This document shows positions 25,009 to 33,917 of a stretch of DNA of 64,000 nucleotides, in pieces. The position numbers and the translations under genes were made by a program. The notes beneath the pieces were generated by a model, which saw only the letters and a list, made by a program, of their open reading frames with translations, was not told the DNA's origin and searched no databases. Each line of letters begins with the position of its first letter. Position 1 is the stretch's first letter. Origin of the DNA: Clostridia bacterium (lineage in GTDB: Bacteria > Bacillota > Clostridia > Oscillospirales > Acutalibacteraceae); the NCBI GenBank assembly GCA_017452785.1, contig JAFTLT010000019.1, forward strand, positions 1 through 64,000, in the 5' to 3' direction.

Positions 25009-25854
25009 ATGAATAAAATAACGCAGATAATATCAATTGTTATGGCTTTTTTTATGACGGTGTCAGCAAGTCTCAACTCACTGTTTAACGGGGATATTTA
25101 TCCTTTTGACAGTAACACAAAAACGGTGGGGCTTGAAACACTGACAAGAAGTCAGGGCGTAACAACAGACGGTAAGAGCTGGATTTTTTCAGGAAATAAG
25201 CAGCTGACAAAGGTGAGCCTTGACGGTGAGACGACAATAGCTGCAAATAAAAAGGCACTGCAAGACTTCGGGCAGTACGGCAGTGACCACATAGGCGGTA
25301 TAAGCTATTATGACGGCAAAATCTATGCCTCGATAGAAGACGGCGACAGCTTTTCTTACCCCATAGTTGCCATTTATGATGCAGAAACCCTTGAGTTTAC
25401 GGGTAAGTATAAGGTTGTTTCCACGGATATTCTTTTCAGAGGATGCCCGTGGGTGTGCTGTGACGGTGAAAGAGGAGTCTTTTATGTGGGTAACAGCAGA
25501 GCCTGCACCGAGCTTTACGCTTTCAGCCTTGACAGTATGGAATATGTCAGAACAATAGCTCTTGAAAGTGAGATTGAAAAAATCCAAGGTGCCGAAATGT
25601 ATGAGGGCTATATGATAGCAGCAACAAACGATGCAACAAGAGCTGTTTATAAAGTGGATATGGAAACAGGCAATTACACAAAAATGTTTGACAGAATAAT
25701 GTATGAGCCAAAGCTTATTGATAATTTTGGCGGTGAGGGCGAAGATATAACTGTGCTGCAAATGGAAGACGGAACACTCTTTCACGCACTTGATATAGGC
25801 GCACTGTTTATTGACTCAAATTTGCGACACTATAAACCTATAGAAGAAAACTAA
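25009..25854 (+). CDS. Exported beta-propeller-like protein
   Basis: A 281-residue protein with an N-terminal hydrophobic segment (ITQIISIVMAFFMTVSASL) acting as signal or anchor. Repeated strand units follow (GGISYYDGKIYASIED, YPIVAIYDAETLEFTGKY, TELYAFSLDSMEYVRTI, YKVDMETGNYTKMF), suggesting a beta-propeller. I recognise no family. ATG 25009 follows GAGGAG and is preferred over an upstream in-frame ATG at 24952 inside the previous terminator. It lies 11 bases upstream of trkA and is probably cotranscribed with it. Confidence 0.7.
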   Translation: MNKITQIISIVMAFFMTVSASLNSLFNGDIYPFDSNTKTVGLETLTRSQGVTTDGKSWIFSGNKQLTKVSLDGETTIAANKKALQDFGQYGSDHIGGISYYDGKIYASIEDGDSFSYPIVAIYDAETLEFTGKYKVVSTDILFRGCPWVCCDGERGVFYVGNSRACTELYAFSLDSMEYVRTIALESEIEKIQGAEMYEGYMIAATNDATRAVYKVDMETGNYTKMFDRIMYEPKLIDNFGGEGEDITVLQMEDGTLFHALDIGALFIDSNLRHYKPIEEN

Positions 25855-25865
25855 GGAGAAAAGTT

Positions 25866-27227
25866 ATGAACATTATTGTTGCAGGCTGTGGAAAAATAGG
25901 CAAGGCTGTTATAGCCACACTCTGTTCAGAGGGGCATGATGTAACACTTCTTGACAAAAATGCAGACCTTATTAATGAAATGACAAACATATATGATGTT
26001 ATAGGTGTTTGCGGCAACTGTGCTGACTGTGAAACTCTGGAGGAGGCTGCCATTGACAAGGCAGAGCTTTTCATTTGTGTAACAGGCTCAGATGAGATGA
26101 ATATGCTCTCTTGCTTTATTGCAAAGAAGATGGGGGCAAAGCACACTGTTGCAAGAATAAGAAACCCTGAATATAACGACCGTTCACTGGGATTTATGCG
26201 TCAGCAGCTCGATCTTTCAATGTCGATAAACCCTGAGCTTCTTGTGGCTCAGGAGCTCTATAATATACTTAAGCTGCCCTCGGCTTTTAAGGTGGAATAT
26301 TTTTCAAGAAGAAACCTTGAAATGATAGAGGTTAAGCTCAAAAACGATTCGCCTCTTTGCGGCAAAAAGCTCTCTAAGCTGCGTGAAAAACAGAATGTGG
26401 AATTTCTTATCGGTGCAGTGCTCAGGGGAGACAGAGTTATCATTCCCGACGGTAGCTTTGAGCTTGCAGCAGGTGATGAAATTTCAATTGCAGCGGCTCC
26501 GGCTGATATGCAAAAGCTGCTTAAGGGTCTGGGCATACTTAAAAAGCAGGCAAGAAGCGTTATGATTTTGGGCGGCAGCAAAACTGCCTATTATCTGTCA
26601 AAAATGCTTTTAGCATCAGGCAATGAGGTTAAGATAATTGAAAAAGACACTGCACGCTGTGAACAGCTTTCAGAGCTTTTGCCTAAGGCAGTGCTTATAG
26701 GCGGTGACGGCTCACAGCAGGAGCTTCTTTTAGAGGAAGGTCTGCGCTCACTTGATGCCTTTGTTGCACTGACAGGTATGGACGAAGAAAATATTCTTAT
26801 TTCAATTTTTGCTTCAAACCAGAATGTGCCTAAGGTAATATCAAAGGTTAACCGTGATGAAATGGCGAAGATGGCAGAAAATCTCGGCCTTGACTGCATT
26901 GTTTCAACAAAATCAATAACCTCGGATATTATTCTCAGATACACAAGAGCTCTCAATAATAGCCTTGGCAGCAGCATTGAGACTCTTTATAAGATTATGA
27001 ACGGCAAGGTTGAGGCTCTGGAATTCAAGGTGCTTAATGATTCTAAACTTCTTGGCGTACCTATTAAAGATTTGACAATCAAGCCCGGTATTCTTATTGC
27101 AGGTATTATCCGTGCAGGCAAAAAGACGATAATACCAAAAGGCGATGATGTGATTTTGCAGGGAGACAGAGTGATAATTCTTTCGGCAGAGTACCGCATA
27201 TCGAATCTTGCTGATATTTTGAGGTAG
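25866..27227 (+). CDS. trkA: Trk potassium uptake regulatory subunit TrkA
   Basis: A 453-residue cytoplasmic protein with two RCK repeats. The first Rossmann unit starts with IIVAGCGKIGKAV (residues 2-14) and binds NAD(H). The second begins near 222 with VMILGGSKTAYYL and has a degenerate glycine loop. RCK_C domains follow each, the second ending KPGILIAGIIRAGK. It gates the TrkH channel encoded four bases downstream. GGAG lies before the ATG. The two-RCK length is usual for TrkA. Confidence 0.96.
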   Translation: MNIIVAGCGKIGKAVIATLCSEGHDVTLLDKNADLINEMTNIYDVIGVCGNCADCETLEEAAIDKAELFICVTGSDEMNMLSCFIAKKMGAKHTVARIRNPEYNDRSLGFMRQQLDLSMSINPELLVAQELYNILKLPSAFKVEYFSRRNLEMIEVKLKNDSPLCGKKLSKLREKQNVEFLIGAVLRGDRVIIPDGSFELAAGDEISIAAAPADMQKLLKGLGILKKQARSVMILGGSKTAYYLSKMLLASGNEVKIIEKDTARCEQLSELLPKAVLIGGDGSQQELLLEEGLRSLDAFVALTGMDEENILISIFASNQNVPKVISKVNRDEMAKMAENLGLDCIVSTKSITSDIILRYTRALNNSLGSSIETLYKIMNGKVEALEFKVLNDSKLLGVPIKDLTIKPGILIAGIIRAGKKTIIPKGDDVILQGDRVIILSAEYRISNLADILR

Positions 27228-27231
27228 TAAA

Positions 27232-28674
27232 ATGAACAGAAGAATGGTTTTATATATGGTAGGCACCGTTATAAAGATTGAGGCGGCTCTGATGCTGCTG
27301 CCTCTGGCGGTTTCGGTTATATATAAGGAAAGCTGCACAAAGGATTTCCTTATTTCAATATTGATTGCCGTTGCGGTGGGATTTGCACTGACGCTTATTT
27401 TCAAACCCGGAAGCAAGGTCATTTATGCCAAAGAGGGGTTTGTTATAGTCTCATTGGCGTGGATTGCTTTGTCTGTAATTGGTGCTTTGCCTTTTTATAT
27501 CAGTGGAGAAATACCTTCATATATTGATGCTTTTTTTGAAACCGTCAGTGGCTTTACTACAACGGGTGCGTCAATTCTGACAGATGTTGAGTCAATGAGC
27601 AAGGGACTTCTTTTCTGGCGTAGCTTTACTCATTGGGTCGGCGGTATGGGTGTGCTTGTATTTGTGATGGCTGTTTTGCCCTCTGTTTCTGACCGGACCA
27701 TACACATCCTCAGAGCCGAAGCGCCGGGACCTGTAGTTGGCAAAATAGTGCCGAAAATGAAGCAGACAGCAAGAATACTTTATGTCATATATATTGTGCT
27801 TACAGTGGTTATGGCAATTTTTCTTCTGGCCGGGAAAATGCCGGTGTTTGACAGTATAGTTCATGCATTGGCAACAGCAGGCACAGGTGGATTCGGTATA
27901 AAAGCAGACAGCGTAGGGTCATACTCGCCGTATATTCAATGGGTACTTACAGTTTTTATGCTCATATTCGGCGTGAATTTTAATTTGTATTATCTGATTC
28001 TTTTAAAGAAAATAAAGTCGGTTTTAAAAAACGAAGAACTTATCGCTTATATAGTGATAGTTGTTATCAGCTCTGTGGCTATTACAGTAAACATTATGCC
28101 GATGTTTGAAAATTTGTCAGATAGCATAAGGCATGCTGCTTTTCAGGTGGCAACAATTATTACAACCACAGGCTATGCAACGGTGGATTTTAATCAGTGG
28201 CCGACATTTTCAAAAACAATTTTGCTGCTGCTTATGTTTACTGGAGGTTGCGCAGGCTCAACAGCAGGCGGCTTCAAGATGTCGAGGGTTGTACTTCTTA
28301 TCAAAAAAATCAAACGAGAACTGCAGAAACTTCTACATCCGAGATCGGTTAGTGTAATTCGTATGGACGGAAAAAGGATTGATGAAGCTACTATGGGATC
28401 GTTAGGTTCATATCTTGCTATATATGTGCTTTTCTTCTGCTTGTTTGTTTTTATACTCGGTTTTGAAACCTTTGATCTTGAATCGAACATATCTGTTGTT
28501 GCTTCTTGCTTTAACAATATCGGCCCCGCATTCGGAATAGCAGGACCTGCCTCAAGCTATGCAATGTATTCACCTTTTTCAAAGGTTGTGTTATCCTTTG
28601 CGATGCTTCTTGGAAGACTTGAAATATTCCCGTTAATACTGACATTCTCACCGTCAACATGGGTAAAGAAATAA
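27232..28674 (+). CDS. trkH: Trk potassium uptake channel TrkH
   Basis: A 480-residue integral membrane K+ translocating subunit. Pore-loop repeats are visible: SGFTTTGASILTD near 104, ATAGTGGFGIKAD near 213, ITTTGYATVDFNQWP near 308, and NNIGPAFGIAGP near 427. The binding site GAGGT lies within the trkA stop region. A strong terminator closes the operon. The pair supplies K+ uptake driven by membrane potential or cation symport. Confidence 0.96.
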   Translation: MNRRMVLYMVGTVIKIEAALMLLPLAVSVIYKESCTKDFLISILIAVAVGFALTLIFKPGSKVIYAKEGFVIVSLAWIALSVIGALPFYISGEIPSYIDAFFETVSGFTTTGASILTDVESMSKGLLFWRSFTHWVGGMGVLVFVMAVLPSVSDRTIHILRAEAPGPVVGKIVPKMKQTARILYVIYIVLTVVMAIFLLAGKMPVFDSIVHALATAGTGGFGIKADSVGSYSPYIQWVLTVFMLIFGVNFNLYYLILLKKIKSVLKNEELIAYIVIVVISSVAITVNIMPMFENLSDSIRHAAFQVATIITTTGYATVDFNQWPTFSKTILLLLMFTGGCAGSTAGGFKMSRVVLLIKKIKRELQKLLHPRSVSVIRMDGKRIDEATMGSLGSYLAIYVLFFCLFVFILGFETFDLESNISVVASCFNNIGPAFGIAGPASSYAMYSPFSKVVLSFAMLLGRLEIFPLILTFSPSTWVKK

Positions 28675-28709
28675 TAAAAAAGCGACTCTGTGAGGGTCGC
28701 TTTTTTATT
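28673..28709 (+). terminator. Terminator of the trk operon
   Basis: A 14-bp stem, AATAAAAAAGCGAC/GTCGCTTTTTTATT, overlaps the trkH stop codon. Confidence 0.88.
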
Positions 28710-28779
28710 GTTTCGGCTAAAGCCAAAGTTAAGTTTACCTGAGGGCAAGGTTCACAGAGACAAATATTCCCTATGAAAA

Positions 28780-28815
28780 GAAAAATGCTGTCGCCTGTGA
28801 GAGTGACAGCATTCT
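28780..28815 (-). terminator. Terminator of the GntP gene
   Basis: AATGCTGTC pairs with GACAGCATT. The minus strand continues into T5CT4, and the plus strand also carries a T-run. Confidence 0.82.
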
Positions 28816-28819
28816 TTTT

Positions 28820-30277
28820 TTAGTGGATAAACAGTGAGAGAATTACAAGAATGATTGAGCCGAAAGCGGGAACGAGAACAGAGGATACTGACCATGTTTT
28901 AAGGCTTGTCTTGAGATCCATGCCTGAGAAGTTAGTAACAACATGGAAGTAGGAGTCGTTCATATAGCTCGGACACATCGTTGTAAGGCAGAGTGCAAGA
29001 GCACAGAGATAAGGGTTGAGGCCAAGTGTTGACATCATGGGAGCAATAATTGCTGAGCCTGTAATCATAGCGGTTGTGCCTGAACCCTGAGGGAATCTCA
29101 TAATAACACCGATAATGAGAGGAATAAGAATTGCGGGAACACCTGCATCAACAATCCATTCAGCCATGATGCCTGCTGCGCCTGTTGCGTTGATAACTGC
29201 ACCGAGAGCACCGCCTGCTGCTGTGATGAAAGCGATGGGGCCTGCTTCACGGCAAGCTTCCTGCATCATATCAACACATGTTTTCTTGTCATAGCTTCTG
29301 CAAAGAAGGAATGCGCCCATGCAAAGTGAGATGAAGAGAGCCACGATAGGCTGACCGAGGAATGTAACTGCATTTGCAAATGCAGTGCCTGCAAGTGAAT
29401 CAATCTGACCAACAATAGTGTTAGCGAAGATAAGCACGATAGGAACAAGAAGTGTTGCAAATGAAAGGAATGCGCTGGGAAGCTTTTCAGCAGCAAGAAG
29501 CTCTGCAAAGTCTGCTGTTACAAGCTCTTCGCCCTTTTCCTGCTTTGCCTGTATTCTGTCGAGAACTGTAAGCTGTGCTTCTGTGTACTTTGAACGGTCG
29601 ATTTCATAAGGTACAACAAGGTCGGGGTACTTCTTGCCGAAGTAACGGAAAAGGAACACTGCGAAGATAAACAGAGGAATTGAAATTGCAATGCCGCACA
29701 TGATAAACAAGCCAAGGTCTACATTCAGTCCGTTTTCCTGGAAGGTTGAAACAACAGCGAGAGGACCGGGTGTGGGGGGTACCATAAAGTGTGTTATGTA
29801 AAGACCCATACCGAGAATACCGCCGAGACCTACCATTGACTTCTTTGTCAGACGGGAGAACTCTTTTGCAAGTGATGAGAGAATAACGAAGCCTGAATCG
29901 CAGAAAACGGGGATTGAAACAACGAAGCCGGTAAGACCGAGAACGATGTCACATCTCTTAACGCCGACAAGCTTTAAGATTGTCAGAGCCATACGTTTTG
30001 CGGCGCCGCTTTTCTCAAGGAAGATACCCATTATACAGCCGAAACCGATAACGATACCGATGCTGGTCATTGAGTTACCGAAGCCTTTGCTCACGGTGCT
30101 GACGCAAGCGGTGAGAGTGTCAACCACTGAACCGTCGGGACCGAAGGGCATTGCAAGAACTGCAATGAGAAGAGCTGAAATAACGAGTGAGGGGAAAGCA
30201 TGCATTTTTGTGAAGATAACAAGCAGCATCATAACAACGATACCGATTGCCATCGCCAACACGGGATGTAATGCCAT
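28820..30277 (-). CDS. GntP family permease
   Basis: A 485-residue protein with about 12-14 transmembrane segments. Family features include GFGCIMGIFLEKSGAAKRMA near 78, YITHFMVPPTPGPLAV near 160, and RFPQGSGTTAMITGSAI near 388. GntP permeases import gluconate or related hydroxy acids by H+ symport; the exact substrate here is unknown. GGAGG precedes the ATG. It is monocistronic, divergent from the GPH transporter at 30502, with no sugar kinase or dehydratase beside it. Confidence 0.92.
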   Translation of the reverse strand: MALHPVLAMAIGIVVMMLLVIFTKMHAFPSLVISALLIAVLAMPFGPDGSVVDTLTACVSTVSKGFGNSMTSIGIVIGFGCIMGIFLEKSGAAKRMALTILKLVGVKRCDIVLGLTGFVVSIPVFCDSGFVILSSLAKEFSRLTKKSMVGLGGILGMGLYITHFMVPPTPGPLAVVSTFQENGLNVDLGLFIMCGIAISIPLFIFAVFLFRYFGKKYPDLVVPYEIDRSKYTEAQLTVLDRIQAKQEKGEELVTADFAELLAAEKLPSAFLSFATLLVPIVLIFANTIVGQIDSLAGTAFANAVTFLGQPIVALFISLCMGAFLLCRSYDKKTCVDMMQEACREAGPIAFITAAGGALGAVINATGAAGIMAEWIVDAGVPAILIPLIIGVIMRFPQGSGTTAMITGSAIIAPMMSTLGLNPYLCALALCLTTMCPSYMNDSYFHVVTNFSGMDLKTSLKTWSVSSVLVPAFGSIILVILSLFIH

Positions 30278-30501
30278 AGGGAAACCTCCAATTATTAAAT
30301 TTGCTTAAAGTATAACAGAAGATATTTTCTTTGTCAACAATTTAACCTGATATGCAACTCGGAAGGACAAAATGTTTAATATTCTGACAAACTATTAAGC
30401 CTATACTATAAAAATATAAAATTATTTTAAAAAGTTGTTTATTTTATCTTGCCGATTTGTTATACTTGAAATAGTGAAGTATATAATGAAGGAGAAGAGT
30501 A

Positions 30502-32655
30502 ATGAACAACATTAAAGAAAAAGCATTTGATATTTTCAATACGGCAAAAAGCTATTGGTTTACTCCGGCAAAAGGAAACTATATTCCTTATAAAGAGGTT
30601 GCCAGCCTTAGCGGCGCAGGTTTCGGTGTGCATTGGACAACCCTGCTTGCAACCACTATTTTTCTTGATGCGTCCAATTTCCTTGTTGGTGCCAGCATAG
30701 GTCTTAAGCCTATGGATTTGCAGATTATGCTTATAGTTGCAAATCTTGTGGGTATACCCATGGGCATTTTCAGAGCATGGTACTATGACAATCACAGTCT
30801 TAAGGGAGGCAAGTTCCTGCCGTTTCTCAGGCGTACAGCTCTGCCCTTAGCAGTAGTGTCTCTTGTTTTTGTTTGGCTGCCTTATGAAAACTGGGGATAT
30901 ATAACAAAGGCCGTTGTAGTTGAAGCGATGTATCTGCTGCTTAATGTTTTTTTGTGCTTTTATAATGAGAGCTATACATATTTTCAGCAGATAATAACGC
31001 CGAATGCTCAGGAAAGAGCCAATGTAATGAGTATTTCTCAGGTGGTTTATTCCTTGGCTCCGACGATTACTAATCTGGTCATTCCTCTTGTTGCAGGGCT
31101 GACATGGGGTCTTAACAACATCTGGACATACAGAGTAATATACCCTGCTTTCACTGTGGTGGGGCTCATTCTCAACACTATCTTTTTCCGCAAGGTTAAA
31201 GAAAGGCTCATTCTGCCTAAAAAGAAGCCTGACCCAATAAGAATAATTGATGCTGTGCGTGAGGTTGCAAAAAATAAATATTACTGGATAGTTCAGGCAG
31301 CAGCGTGGGTGGTTTTCCTTGAGTCGGGCTATGGCGTAGTTCTCGGCTGGTCATTTGTTTATTCCCATGACGGTCAGTATGCGGCATCGTTAGGTCTTGC
31401 AAATACTATTATAGGAAATGCTGCTTTGTGGTCAATGCTGCTTGCACCCTTTGCCATAAAAGCAATGGGCAAAAGAAATCTGCTTATAACTGCAAACTCG
31501 ATAAACATCCTTGTTCTCATAGTTCTTTATTTTACATATAAAAATCTTATAGTTATCTGCGTCCTGTGGTACTTCAACACCTTCATAAACACCTTCTGGA
31601 ATATAGTGCAGCACAATATCAGTGCTGATATGAGAGACTATCATCAGTGGAAAACCGGCGTGAGAATTGACGGCCTTTTCGGCCCTCTTGGTATGATAGG
31701 CACTGTCATAGGTTTTTTCACAGGAATGTTCTATCCGTCAATTTATGAAAAGATGGGACTTTTAGAGGACTACAATGTTCTTTATGATGATGCAATGAGA
31801 AACAGCCTGTTTGAAGTACTCATTATCTGTTCTGCGGTTGGTGCTTTGCTTAATCTTATTCCTTTCCTCTTTTATGACCTGACGGAAAACAAGCATAAGG
31901 CATATGTTGATGTGCTTAAAATAAGGGCAATGTTTGAAAATTACGGTCTGGGTGTGCTTGAGGATGATGAGCTGGTTGAAGCTATGGAAATAATTCATAT
32001 GACAAAAGAGCTCGACGGCAAAGAAAAGCAGGCAGTTGATAAATCAGCACTTATTGCGGCAAAGCAGATGCCGAGGGGTACCGACGAAGAAAAGCAGCTC
32101 AGAGCTGAAGCTATAAGGCAGGCAAAAAGCGAAATTAAAGCTGTAAAGGAAAGAAATCTTGCAATAGAGCGAAACTATATAGTAATGGAAGACCTCAATA
32201 AGTTTTCGGGCGAAACAGCAAGAATAAGGCTGGCTCAGGCAAACAGAACCTTAGCCTTAGGTTCTGTATATATTTATGATAACGAAAAGCAGGAGCTAAA
32301 ACGGGCTAAGGCTATGCCAAAAAGCACCAAGCAGGAAAAAGAAATCCGTTCAGATGCAATAAACCTTGCAAGAATGAAAAAGGAAGCGGCTGCTCTAATA
32401 AGAAAATACGGCGAAGAATGCCTCAAGGCTCCCGATGAAAGGATGAAGGAAGAAATTATAAACAGAGAAACTTCATCTTTTGCAGACAGTCTAAGACAAA
32501 GACGAGAGCTCAGAAAATATATGAAGGCAGAGTCTGTCTATATGAGAGTTACCAAGCCCTGCAGAGAAGCTGCTAACCTTATTGCTCAGGCAAATAATTA
32601 CACACACGATGAAGAGCTTGAAGAAAGATATGCTCTTATATGTGAAAAAATATAA
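30502..32655 (+). CDS. GPH-type (MFS) transporter with long charged C-terminal region
   Basis: A 717-residue protein. Residues about 35-470 form a 12-helix MFS fold of the glycoside-pentoside-hexuronide type, with SADMRDYHQWKTGVRIDGLF as the conserved DYxxWKTGxR loop. The last 230 residues are highly charged and helical and contain repeated IRxDAI or LRAEAI segments, far longer than usual GPH tails. The cargo is probably a glycoside, an inference. GGAGAAGAG precedes the ATG. No glycosidase gene adjoins it. A terminator follows at 32668. Confidence 0.87.
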   Translation: MNNIKEKAFDIFNTAKSYWFTPAKGNYIPYKEVASLSGAGFGVHWTTLLATTIFLDASNFLVGASIGLKPMDLQIMLIVANLVGIPMGIFRAWYYDNHSLKGGKFLPFLRRTALPLAVVSLVFVWLPYENWGYITKAVVVEAMYLLLNVFLCFYNESYTYFQQIITPNAQERANVMSISQVVYSLAPTITNLVIPLVAGLTWGLNNIWTYRVIYPAFTVVGLILNTIFFRKVKERLILPKKKPDPIRIIDAVREVAKNKYYWIVQAAAWVVFLESGYGVVLGWSFVYSHDGQYAASLGLANTIIGNAALWSMLLAPFAIKAMGKRNLLITANSINILVLIVLYFTYKNLIVICVLWYFNTFINTFWNIVQHNISADMRDYHQWKTGVRIDGLFGPLGMIGTVIGFFTGMFYPSIYEKMGLLEDYNVLYDDAMRNSLFEVLIICSAVGALLNLIPFLFYDLTENKHKAYVDVLKIRAMFENYGLGVLEDDELVEAMEIIHMTKELDGKEKQAVDKSALIAAKQMPRGTDEEKQLRAEAIRQAKSEIKAVKERNLAIERNYIVMEDLNKFSGETARIRLAQANRTLALGSVYIYDNEKQELKRAKAMPKSTKQEKEIRSDAINLARMKKEAAALIRKYGEECLKAPDERMKEEIINRETSSFADSLRQRRELRKYMKAESVYMRVTKPCREAANLIAQANNYTHDEELEERYALICEKI

Positions 32656-32667
32656 TTCAATAATGAC

Positions 32668-32703
32668 AAAAACGCTCTACTGCATCATTGCAAGAGCGTT
32701 TTT
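32668..32703 (+). terminator. Terminator after the GPH transporter
   Basis: A 10-bp stem, AAAAACGCTC/GAGCGTTTTT, with a 16-nt loop. Confidence 0.85.
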
Positions 32704-32826
32704 GCTGTGGGTGAATATTGCACAGTTATGGTGGAAAAGTTAAAAATGTTAATAAAAAATTGACAAATGCCGACAAAAAATATATAATGGCACAAGACAG
32801 ATATATAAGAACGGAAGGTGTATAAC

Positions 32827-33855
32827 ATGAAAAAATTACTGTCTTTAACACTTGCAATTTTAATGATTGTGTCTTGCTTTATTTTTGCTGTCGGCGCAGT
32901 GAGTGAAAAGGCCGGAATTGCAGCTCTCAATGCTCAGTTTGTCAAACGTGAGGGCATAATGGACTATGTTTATTATTCACCTGTAAAGGGTGATAATGAT
33001 GACACGAAATATCCTGTTGTTGTGTGGCTTCACGGCAATTCATCGGGTGACTATCCCGGCCATCAGCTTGAAAACTGCGATATAGGCAGATGGTCCAGTG
33101 AAGAATATCAGAGCCGTTTTGAAGGTACCGGCGGAGCATTTCTTTTCCTGCCGAGATACCCCACAAACTCAGTTTCAATTGCATGGGAGGGTCCCACAAC
33201 AACCCTCAAGTCATCAATTGACTCTTTCCTCAAAATACACGAGGCAAATATTGACACAAACAGAATTTATATCGGCGGTTACTCAATGGGCGGCAAAATG
33301 GTGCTGAGAATGGCAAGCACATATCCTGAGCTTTTTGCAGCGGCATTCCCCTTGTCACCCGTTTATGCACCCACAACAGCAGAACTCAACAGCCTTGTTG
33401 ATATGCCTATATGGTTTGCGTGGTGCAAAAATGATACCTATGTCAGCCTTAATCAGGTTACTGTCAAGGGTAACTGGAATTATCTTATGAATATTTCAAA
33501 CTGCAAAGAAGACTGCAGACTCGTTACCTTTGATAAGATATACCGCTCAAACTATGCACTGAGAACTGCAGATGATGCAGGTGATACCCATAACACATGG
33601 GATGCGGCAACTCACGATTTCTTTATGGATGACGGTGCTCATTTTAAAGATGTAACAATAACTGACGGTAACGGTGAGGAAATCAGCCTTACCTATCCCA
33701 ACGGTCTCATTTCATGGCTTTCATCACAGAGCCTTGCAGAGGATGACGGCAACTCAACAAGAGGCAGCATTATAATTAAGCTCCTTTCAAAAATAGGCGA
33801 GTTCTTCTCAGATTTCTTTGTTGCACTTATGAATATTCTCACAGGTGCACTGTAA
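32827..33855 (+). CDS. Secreted esterase (CE1/PHB-depolymerase-like)
   Basis: A 342-residue exported alpha/beta hydrolase (signal peptide about 1-24). The fold starts VVVWLHGNSSGDYPG (65-79). The nucleophile is Ser153 in GGYSMGGKM, and a likely catalytic His is in HNTWDAATHDF. Similar enzymes act as feruloyl/acetyl esterases or polyester depolymerases. The C terminus is a hydrophobic helix, KLLSKIGEFFSDFFVALMNI. The promoter TTGACA (32760) and TATAAT (32783) has spacer 17. ATG 32827 with GGAAGG is preferred over GTG 32818. Confidence 0.87.
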   Translation: MKKLLSLTLAILMIVSCFIFAVGAVSEKAGIAALNAQFVKREGIMDYVYYSPVKGDNDDTKYPVVVWLHGNSSGDYPGHQLENCDIGRWSSEEYQSRFEGTGGAFLFLPRYPTNSVSIAWEGPTTTLKSSIDSFLKIHEANIDTNRIYIGGYSMGGKMVLRMASTYPELFAAAFPLSPVYAPTTAELNSLVDMPIWFAWCKNDTYVSLNQVTVKGNWNYLMNISNCKEDCRLVTFDKIYRSNYALRTADDAGDTHNTWDAATHDFFMDDGAHFKDVTITDGNGEEISLTYPNGLISWLSSQSLAEDDGNSTRGSIIIKLLSKIGEFFSDFFVALMNILTGAL

Positions 33856-33867
33856 ACCGCATTAATA

Positions 33868-33908
33868 AAAGACTGTATCAAACCGCATGGAATGATACAG
33901 TCTTATTT
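33868..33908. terminator. Bidirectional terminator between convergent esterase genes
   Basis: An 11-bp stem, AAGACTGTATC/GATACAGTCTT, with a 14-nt loop and T-rich flank. Confidence 0.85.
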
Positions 33909-33917
33909 TATTATACA

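Noticed and set aside
25189-25785. 198-codon minus-strand frame
   Set aside because: Antisense to the beta-propeller gene, rich in His/Cys/Ile as expected of a shadow frame, and without a ribosome binding site.
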